From Treponema sp. (lineage in GTDB: Bacteria > Spirochaetota > Spirochaetia > Treponematales > Treponemataceae): 8,161 nucleotides of DNA. The position numbers were made by a program, and so were the translations under genes. The first letter of the stretch is position 1. Every line of letters begins with the position of its first letter. Positions 1 to 6,400 of this stretch are shown here, piece after piece. The notes beneath the pieces are model-generated. The model saw nothing but the letters and a program-made list of their open reading frames with translations. It made no database searches and had not been told where the DNA came from. Where the stretch lies: NCBI GenBank assembly GCA_017544745.1, contig JAFYDO010000240.1:1-8161 (forward strand), written 5' to 3'.

Positions 1-73
1 TCATGAGCGAAAGCACCAGTCCTGAACGAACTATGGACTTTTTCTTGGTGGCCGGAACATCATTTTTTTTCAT
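1..73 (-). CDS. Amino terminus of a probable membrane protein, possibly MurJ/MviN lipid II flippase (partial, leaves the window)
   Basis: On the minus strand an ATG at 73-71 opens 24 codons with no stop before the window edge. The peptide begins MKKNDVPATKKK and continues SIVRSGLVLSLM: a basic cytoplasmic lead followed by the start of a hydrophobic helix. MurJ/MviN proteins, which flip the lipid II peptidoglycan precursor across the inner membrane, typically begin with a short basic tail, then a 'lys/arg-ser-gly-x-hydrophobic' first helix just before a T-x-x-SR-x-x-G motif. That diagnostic motif would lie just outside the window, so the family name is an inference from very little sequence. 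The other ATG nearby (63-61) is in a different frame and meets a stop within 11 codons. No clear Shine-Dalgarno sequence precedes the start. The gene is divergent from the cyclase gene. Confidence 0.45.
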   Translation of the reverse strand, partial: MKKNDVPATKKKSIVRSGLVLSLM

Positions 74-100
74 ATTATAAGAATAATAAGATTGCGGAAT

Positions 101-128
101 TTGTTCAATTGATTTACAATAATATAGT
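101..128 (+). promoter_or_regulatory. Possible sigma-70 promoter for the rightward cyclase operon
   Basis: TTGTTC at 101-106 and TATAGT at 123-128 are separated by 16 bases, in the AT-rich 88-base gap between divergent genes. The -10 box matches the consensus at five of six positions, while the -35 box matches well only at TTG. Transcription would start near 135, leaving a leader of about 27 bases that contains the ribosome binding site. On the opposite strand, TTGAAC (reading 110 to 105) with a weak TATTCT about 17 bases downstream could serve the leftward gene, but it would give almost no leader. This is pattern matching only; no operator or palindrome stands out. Confidence 0.35.
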
Positions 129-149
129 ACAAATCCCCTATGGTTTGCT

Positions 150-156
150 GGAGGAG
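150..156 (+). promoter_or_regulatory. Strong ribosome binding site of the cyclase gene
   Basis: GGAGGAG lies five bases before the ATG at 162. It fixes that start and is the best Shine-Dalgarno sequence in the window. Confidence 0.8.
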
Positions 157-161
157 TTCTG

Positions 162-1859
162 ATGTCTGCCAAGAAAGGTCTTTTTTCAAAGGTTGGAAAA
201 ACAAAAATAATCCCGTTGGGTCTTAAGATTCTGCTTATTTTTATAAGCATTATCCTTCTTTCAAATTTTGCTACAAATTTTCTGTCAATCCAGCTTTCTA
301 AAAAACAAATTATCAATCTGAACAATACAATCATGGTTGAACAGCTTAAGGAACTGTATACAAACGCTACCAACCAGTTTCAGATCTACAATTATTCAGA
401 TGACAAGGAAGGTTCTGTAGACGCCCTTAGAAAAGTTGCAGAATCGGGTTTTTCAAATAAAAACAGTATTGCAATTGGTGTAATGCCAAACGGAAAGATT
501 TCGTTTGCAGCCAGTGCAAATATGTTTTCACACTGGGATGAATTTTATGACACCGAAAAGCTTGATCAGCTTAACGAAGACCTTGCAGCAGACATAAAAG
601 AAGGCTCAATCACATTCCAGAACAGTGACGGGGAATATTTTGGAGTTTATAAATATCAGACAGACTGGGGCTACTATCTTATCCGTGCAGAAAAACGCTC
701 GGACCTTGATGCAAACACCAAAAACGTTTACCTGTACACACTTCTTATAATCATTGTTCTTACAATTGCATTTGTAATTATTGGATGGCTCATTATAAAT
801 CACGAATTCCGCCCTGTAAGAACAATTACAAACGATCTGTACGAAATGCAGCAGCACAAGCAGCTTGAACTCATAGATCTTTCTCATGCAAAAAACGACG
901 ATATTACATATCTTGCGGCTTCGTTCAACTCGCTTTCTTCTTCTGTAAACAATCTGCTTGGAACTTTCCAGAAGTTTGTTCCAAAGGATGTTGTTGCCAA
1001 GGCCTATACCGACCAGGGAATCGGACTGGAAGGAAGCCAGCGTGAACTTGCAATGCTCTTCTCTGATATCAAGAGCTTTACTTACCGAACAGAAACTCTT
1101 GGTAATGACATCATTGACGTTCTTAACGTTCACTATAACAAGGTAATTCACAATGTTCACGAAAATGCGGGTGTAGTTGGTTCCATCATCGGAGACGCTA
1201 TTCTTGCAGTTTACGGAACACTGGATTCAAAACGCAGTAAATCCTACAACGCAATTCAGGCTGCCTGGGATATTACTCATTCAACTGCAGAGCTGCGTCA
1301 GACAATGAAGCTGCGCCGCCAGGAAGTAGAAAAGAAACGAAAGCTTACGGAATCTGAGGAAAAGATTTTCCTTGCAGTTTCTCTGGATGTAGGTGTTGGT
1401 ATTGATGGAGGAAACGTTTTCTACGGAAACATCGGTTCCAACGAGCACATGGCAAACACTGTAATTGGAGACAACGTAAACTCTGCTTCGCGTCTGGAAG
1501 GACTTACACGAATCTATCATCTTCCGGTAATTGTTTCTGCCTATATTAAGGACGAGGTGCTTGCAGAAACAACAAGGTTCAGATTCTTTGAAATTGATAC
1601 GGTTCAGGTTAAAGGAAAAACTCAGGGTAAAAAGATTTACTTCCCGTTTGATACCAACGAAATGGATAATGAACTTCTTGTAAAATACGAAACCTTTGAA
1701 AAGGGCTTGCAGGCATACTACGACGGCGACTGGAAAACCGCCCGCAAGGAATTCAAAAATTCAGGACTGGAAGAGCTTATTCAGGTATTCATGGAAAGAA
1801 TGGGTAACAAGGGCGCACCAGAAGGATGGAATGGAATATGGACAATGACAACAAAGTAA
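162..1859 (+). CDS. Membrane-bound class III adenylate/guanylate cyclase with extracytoplasmic sensor, HAMP and catalytic domains
   Basis: This 565-residue protein should make cAMP (possibly cGMP) from the nucleoside triphosphate in response to an extracytoplasmic signal. Visible order: basic tail; membrane helix about 20-44; extracytoplasmic region about 45-188, with a Cache/PAS-like feel but not assigned; membrane helix about 189-212; HAMP linker about 213-265; catalytic domain about 268-500. Both metal-binding aspartates are present: D302 in FSDIKSFT and D345 in IIGDAILAVYG. T433, N440 and R444 in TVIGDNVNSASRL occupy the adenine-contact and transition-state positions. The lysine that normally contacts adenine three residues before the IGD glycine is serine here (S341). 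A charged stretch at about 382-402 makes the catalytic core longer than usual. The carboxy-terminal tail (YYDGDWKTARKEF, then APEGWNGIWTMTTK) is typical of bacterial cyclases with this layout. The start is fixed by GGAGGAG. The 3' end overlaps the next gene. ATP rather than GTP as substrate is probable but not proven. Confidence 0.9.
   Translation: MSAKKGLFSKVGKTKIIPLGLKILLIFISIILLSNFATNFLSIQLSKKQIINLNNTIMVEQLKELYTNATNQFQIYNYSDDKEGSVDALRKVAESGFSNKNSIAIGVMPNGKISFAASANMFSHWDEFYDTEKLDQLNEDLAADIKEGSITFQNSDGEYFGVYKYQTDWGYYLIRAEKRSDLDANTKNVYLYTLLIIIVLTIAFVIIGWLIINHEFRPVRTITNDLYEMQQHKQLELIDLSHAKNDDITYLAASFNSLSSSVNNLLGTFQKFVPKDVVAKAYTDQGIGLEGSQRELAMLFSDIKSFTYRTETLGNDIIDVLNVHYNKVIHNVHENAGVVGSIIGDAILAVYGTLDSKRSKSYNAIQAAWDITHSTAELRQTMKLRRQEVEKKRKLTESEEKIFLAVSLDVGVGIDGGNVFYGNIGSNEHMANTVIGDNVNSASRLEGLTRIYHLPVIVSAYIKDEVLAETTRFRFFEIDTVQVKGKTQGKKIYFPFDTNEMDNELLVKYETFEKGLQAYYDGDWKTARKEFKNSGLEELIQVFMERMGNKGAPEGWNGIWTMTTK
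1822..1830 (+). promoter_or_regulatory. Probable ribosome binding site inside the end of the cyclase gene
   Basis: AAGGATGGA lies 7-11 bases before the ATG at 1838. The in-frame ATG at 1826 sits inside this purine stretch with no spacing, so 1838 is the better start for the coiled-coil protein. The site lies in the last codons of the cyclase gene, which fits translational coupling. Confidence 0.45.
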
Positions 1860-3373
1860 AGAATTCAAAAAATAATTTGGATCAGAGACATAATGAAGTT
1901 CTCCTGTTTTTGAATGAGGAATTAAGCCGTCTTCAGACTGTAAATTCAAGCGATTCCTATGACCTTGAAAAAGAATATGCAAAAACCAAAAAGAACCGCT
2001 CCTTCTTTTCTATAGGGCTGCTTTTGGGAAGTCTTCTTGCAGTTTTCCTTATTGCCTGGGGAATTACAGCCGGTATTGAAAAACAGAACTCCGAAATTAC
2101 GGTAAACCTGGCAGAGTTTGAAGGCCTTAATATCAAAAACCTTCTGGATTCTGTTTCCAAGGTTCAGACAAATTATGACAATGCAATGAAAAACAAGACT
2201 AATCTTGTTTCCGATAAAGAAATTGCGCTCAACAAGGCTGCAGAAAAACGCGACAGTGAGCTCTTCCTTATTGATTCCCTTACCTTGGATGCAAAGCAGA
2301 CCAAGACTCGTAAGGAAGCAGTTTATAAGGAATATGAAGAAGAAGTTGCTCTTGTGAACGAAACTTATGACCCGCAGATTGTTCAGGCAGAACAGGAGCT
2401 GCAGGAATATAAAAAGCAGCTGGATGAATATGACACTGCAAAGCTTGAATCTGCACGTCAGCAGGAGCAGGCTCTGGATAGTGAACGCCGTGTTCATCAG
2501 CTTGAAATGGATAAGCTTGCAAAGCGTTACGAGGACCGAATCTCCGAGATTCAGGATGCCTTTAGACTTGAACGACAGAATAATTCAGATCAGATGCGAA
2601 AATCGGTTCAGGAGGTTTCTCAAAAATACCTGAATCAGATTGCAGAGCTTGACCCGGATCTGCGTGGTGAAAAATCGCGTTCTCTGGTTCAGAGTCTGAA
2701 TGCTCAGAAAACCCAGAGCTTTACACCGGAGCTTTATAATGGAGAAGAGCTTGTAAAGGATGATGTTATAAGCAAGGGACTCGAACAGTTTAATGAATCT
2801 TATGCTCAGTATGTAAATGTCCGTGCTCCAATGGAAGCAATTCCTTACGAAAATACAATGCCTTCGTATCTTGATGCTTCTAAAAAGCTTGTTGATACAA
2901 TGGGTCAGACCTTTAAGGATACTTCGCTCAAGTTCTATGAACAGAAATACGAGCTTGCTGCAAAAATAAACGAGCTTGTTGCACGCGAAGACAGACTCAT
3001 GAAGGAAAACGAAGCAGAAAAGGCTCAGATGCGCAGCGATTTTGCACGGGAAAAGGCAGAGCTTGCTCAGGATTATGTTGCTGTTTATGACGGTATGCTT
3101 ACAGCAGTCAAGGCTCAGGCTGTTGTAATTTCGGCCCGCAGCAAGGAAAATATCCGCATTTATGTAGTCGAAAGCCAGCGTGGTCACATAACCGCAGACG
3201 GTGTTGGCGCCGAAATTAAGGGAACCAAGACTGTAAAGGGTGTAATTAAGCCTATTGCCGATGAACCGGGCTTTTACCGCTTTGAAAGCGCTCTGGACAA
3301 GAACGGAAACCCTGTAGACTTTGATTTTGCCCTCATTGCCGCCGGTCAGACCGTAAAGGTTTCTGCCAAATAG
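1838..3373 (+). CDS. Single-pass membrane protein with long extracytoplasmic coiled coils; function unknown
   Basis: I do not recognise a named family. From the ATG at 1838 the protein has 511 residues; the in-frame ATG at 1826 would add four. A charged, asparagine- and lysine-rich cytoplasmic tail of about 54 residues ends in KTKKNR. It leads into one hydrophobic helix (about 55-80, SIGLLLGSLLAVFLIAWGI), so the positive-inside rule places the rest outside the cytoplasm. Residues about 106-276 are glutamate-, lysine- and glutamine-rich with heptad-like spacing, a strong coiled-coil signature. A less helical stretch follows (about 277-365, including ELDPDLRGEKSRS). A second coiled coil spans about 366-416, and a glycine- and valine-rich, probably beta-type domain closes the protein (about 424-511). 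No catalytic motif or cysteine is visible. The start overlaps the cyclase gene by 22 bases, so the two are probably co-translated. A scaffold, envelope spacer or cyclase partner is a guess from context. Confidence 0.85.
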   Translation: MDNDNKVKNSKNNLDQRHNEVLLFLNEELSRLQTVNSSDSYDLEKEYAKTKKNRSFFSIGLLLGSLLAVFLIAWGITAGIEKQNSEITVNLAEFEGLNIKNLLDSVSKVQTNYDNAMKNKTNLVSDKEIALNKAAEKRDSELFLIDSLTLDAKQTKTRKEAVYKEYEEEVALVNETYDPQIVQAEQELQEYKKQLDEYDTAKLESARQQEQALDSERRVHQLEMDKLAKRYEDRISEIQDAFRLERQNNSDQMRKSVQEVSQKYLNQIAELDPDLRGEKSRSLVQSLNAQKTQSFTPELYNGEELVKDDVISKGLEQFNESYAQYVNVRAPMEAIPYENTMPSYLDASKKLVDTMGQTFKDTSLKFYEQKYELAAKINELVAREDRLMKENEAEKAQMRSDFAREKAELAQDYVAVYDGMLTAVKAQAVVISARSKENIRIYVVESQRGHITADGVGAEIKGTKTVKGVIKPIADEPGFYRFESALDKNGNPVDFDFALIAAGQTVKVSAK

Positions 3374-3409
3374 ATTGAAAATTTACTATATAACTGTTAA
3401 ATTATACCT
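3374..3409 (+). promoter_or_regulatory. Short AT-rich gap before the activase gene, no Shine-Dalgarno sequence, weak promoter-like boxes
   Basis: The 36 bases contain TTGAAA (3375-3380) and, 16 bases later, TTAAAT (3397-3402), a poor -10 match. A start from this would yield a nearly leaderless message. There is no purine-rich ribosome binding site before the ATG at 3410 and no hairpin that could act as a terminator. Read-through from upstream remains the simpler explanation for expression. Confidence 0.2.
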
Positions 3410-6400
3410 ATGGATTTAACAGAAAGTACAGCCATCCTTCCGGTGCGCATTGGTATAGATATTGGTTCTACGACTGTAAAGGTCGCAATTCTTGATGAAA
3501 ATGACAAATTAATCTATGGCGATTACCAGCGTCATAGGGCAGATATTCGCAATACAATCATAGTAGTTGTTAACAAAGCACTTGATTTTCTTGAAAAACA
3601 GTGTAAAGAGGGAGCTTCTCAGACAGTAACAGTAAAAGTTACCGGTTCCGGTGGTCTTTCTGTATCCCAGTGGCTCAATGTTCCTTTTGTACAGGAAGTA
3701 ATTGCTGCCACAACCTCTGTAAAAAAGCTTATTCCCGAGACGGATGTAGTAATTGAACTTGGTGGCGAAGATGCCAAGATTACATATTTTAAAGGCGGAG
3801 TAGAGCAGCGCATGAACGGTACTTGTGCAGGTGGTACGGGTGCCTTTGTAGACCAGATGGCAGCTCTGCTCGAAACCGATGCAATGGGGCTCAACGAGCT
3901 TGCTAAGGGTGCACAGCAGATTTATCCTATTGCAGCCCGCTGTGGTGTATTTGCAAAAACAGATATCCAACCGCTTATTAACGAAGGTGCCCGCCGCGAA
4001 GATATTGCTGCTTCTATTTTTCAGGCAGTTGTAAGCCAGACAATTAGTGGTCTTGCCTGCGGTAAACCAATCCGCGGAAACGTTGCCTTTTTGGGTGGAC
4101 CTCTGCACTTTCTGGATCAGCTGCGCCAGCGTTTTATAGAAACACTCAAGCTCAAGCCGGAAGAAATAATTGTACCCGAAGATTCCCAGCTTTTTGTTGC
4201 AAGCGGTTGTGCCTTTAGTGCAGAACGCAGCTTTACCGGAGAAGCCAGTAATTATAAATTCCCGACAATTCAGGAATTCCGCGACAGCCTTAAAAATCTT
4301 GTAGGTGCAGAGCTTAGCGAAGTTCAGCGTCTGGAGCCGTTGTTTAAAAATCAGGCAGAGCTTGATGAATTTGAAGTACGCCATTCGGAGCAAAAAGCAA
4401 AACGCGGAGACCTGGACAAAACCCACGGTCCGGTTTTCCTTGGTCTGGACTCCGGTTCTACTACAACAAAGGCTGTCCTTATAGATAAGGACGGACGAAT
4501 CATCTGGAATTTCTATGCACATAATCAGGGTAACCCTGTTGAACTTGCAGTAAAGGTTCTTAAGGATCTGTACGCAAAGCTTCCGGAAGATGTTTATATT
4601 GCACGTTCTGTTTCTACCGGTTACGGTGAGGCCTTGTTCCAGGCAGCGCTTGGTGTAGATGCGGGCGAAGTAGAAACCATTACACACTTCCGTGCTGCAA
4701 ACTTTTTTGTACCGGGTGTAGAATTTTTGCTGGATATTGGCGGACAGGACATGAAGGCCCTGCGCATGAAGGATGGAGCTATTGTTTCCATTCAGCTAAA
4801 CGAAGCCTGTTCTTCGGGCTGCGGTTCCTTCCTTGATAACTTTGCAAATACCATGGGCATGGACGTAAAGGAATTTGGTAAGATTGCGCTCATGGCACAA
4901 AAGCCTGTAGATTTGGGCAGCCGCTGTACTGTATTTATGAACAGCCGTGTAAAGCAGGCCCAGAAGGAAGGCGCTTCTGTTGCAGATATTGCAGCAGGTC
5001 TTTCTTATTCTGTAATTAAAAACGCGCTCTTTAAGGTAATCAAGCTGCGCAAAGCAAGTGATATTGGAAGCAAGGTTGTAGTGCAGGGTGGTACCTTCTT
5101 TAATGATGCAATTCTGCGTGCCTTTGAAAAAATTGCAGGTGTAGAGGTTTACCGTCCTGATGTTGCGGGGCTCATGGGTGCTTACGGTTCTGCGCTGATT
5201 GCGCTTGACCAGTGGGAAGACCTTATGATGCCAAAGCCGGGTGAACCGGAAGGAACTGTACACGATGTAAGGTCTAACATTGCTAAGCTGGAAGACCTTG
5301 AAAAATTTAAGGTTTCATTAGACCTTAAGCGTTGCGGTAAATGTCAGAATAACTGTCTTCTTACTATTAATACTTTTTCTACCGGAGACCAGAAACGTAC
5401 CTTTATTACGGGTAACCGCTGCGAAAAAGGTGCAGAACTTGAAGATGAAAATAAATCAAAAATTATAGATGCAAGCAATAAGAGCAGCTCTGCCCTTGAT
5501 GATGATGCAGGGCCTTTGCCAAATCTTTTTGCCTGGAAAACAAAGAGGCTTTTTCATTATGTTCCGCGTAAACCGGAGGATGCACCTCTTGGAGATGTAG
5601 GTATTCCGCGCGTACTTAATATGTACGAAAATTATCCGCTGTGGTTTACATTCTTTAATGAACTTGGTTTCCGCGTGCTTTTGAGCCAGAGATCCAGCCG
5701 TAATGTTTACGAAAAAGGTCTTGAAACAATTCCTTCGGAGTCGGTTTGTTATCCTGGAAAAATAAGCCACGGACATGTAGAGTCGCTGCTTCAGAGAGGA
5801 ATAAAATTTATTTTCTATCCTTGTGCTCCGTACGAACGCATAGAAGACAAGGGTGCAGGTAATCACTACAACTGTCCTATTGTAACAAGTTATCCGGAGG
5901 TTCTGCGCAATAATATTGATGTACTGCGCCAGGATTCTTCCATTCTTTTTATGGATCCGTTCCTGCCTATTTATGACAAGGCAGCCCTTGCAGAGCGTCT
6001 TACCGAAGAGCTTTTGCCAAAGTTCCCGAGCCTTTCAAAAGAAAAAATTCATGAGGCTTTGGAAAAGGCCTGGGCAGAACAGGAGCAGTTTAAACTTGAT
6101 GTTCAGCGTGCCGGCGAAGAAGCTCTGGAAGAAGTAATTACCAAGGGTGGAAGCGGTATAGTTCTTGCAGGACGCCCGTACCATCTGGACCCGGAAATCA
6201 ATCACGGTATTCCAGAAATGATAAACGGTCTTGGACTTGCTGTCTTTACCGAAGATTCTCTTGCTCATCTTGGAAAAATAGAGCGTCCTCTGCGCATTGT
6301 AGATCAGTGGACTTATCATAACCGTTTGTACAGAGCTGCTCAGTTTGTTGCAGAAATGCCGGACCTTGAACTTGTTCAGCTTACTTCCTTTGGCTGCGGA

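Noticed and set aside
61..73. Run of T's as a rho-independent terminator or a phase-variable tract
   Set aside because: There is no stem before it. The seven T's encode the second and third lysine codons of the leftward gene, and a run of seven is too short to argue for phase variation.
606..1160. Antisense open frame of 184 codons inside the cyclase gene
   Set aside because: It is fully contained opposite an intact catalytic gene and shows no recognisable protein features.
1826..1837. ATG at 1826 as the true start of the coiled-coil gene
   Set aside because: The purine stretch directly abuts this ATG, leaving no spacing, while the ATG at 1838 has a workable distance. It remains a minor alternative.
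2367..2633. Same-strand nested frame in the coiled-coil gene
   Set aside because: It is an out-of-frame reading of the coiled-coil segment, without a ribosome binding site and with no conserved character.
1946..3187. Antisense open frames opposite the coiled-coil gene
   Set aside because: The translations are low-complexity, rich in leucine, phenylalanine and cysteine, with no ribosome binding site or motif. They reflect the lysine/glutamate-rich codons on the coding strand.
3509..4687. Long antisense open frame (392 codons) opposite the activase gene
   Set aside because: It lies wholly opposite strongly conserved ATPase domains. The translation is cysteine-, asparagine- and tyrosine-rich with no domain, and it arises from the codon bias of the real gene.
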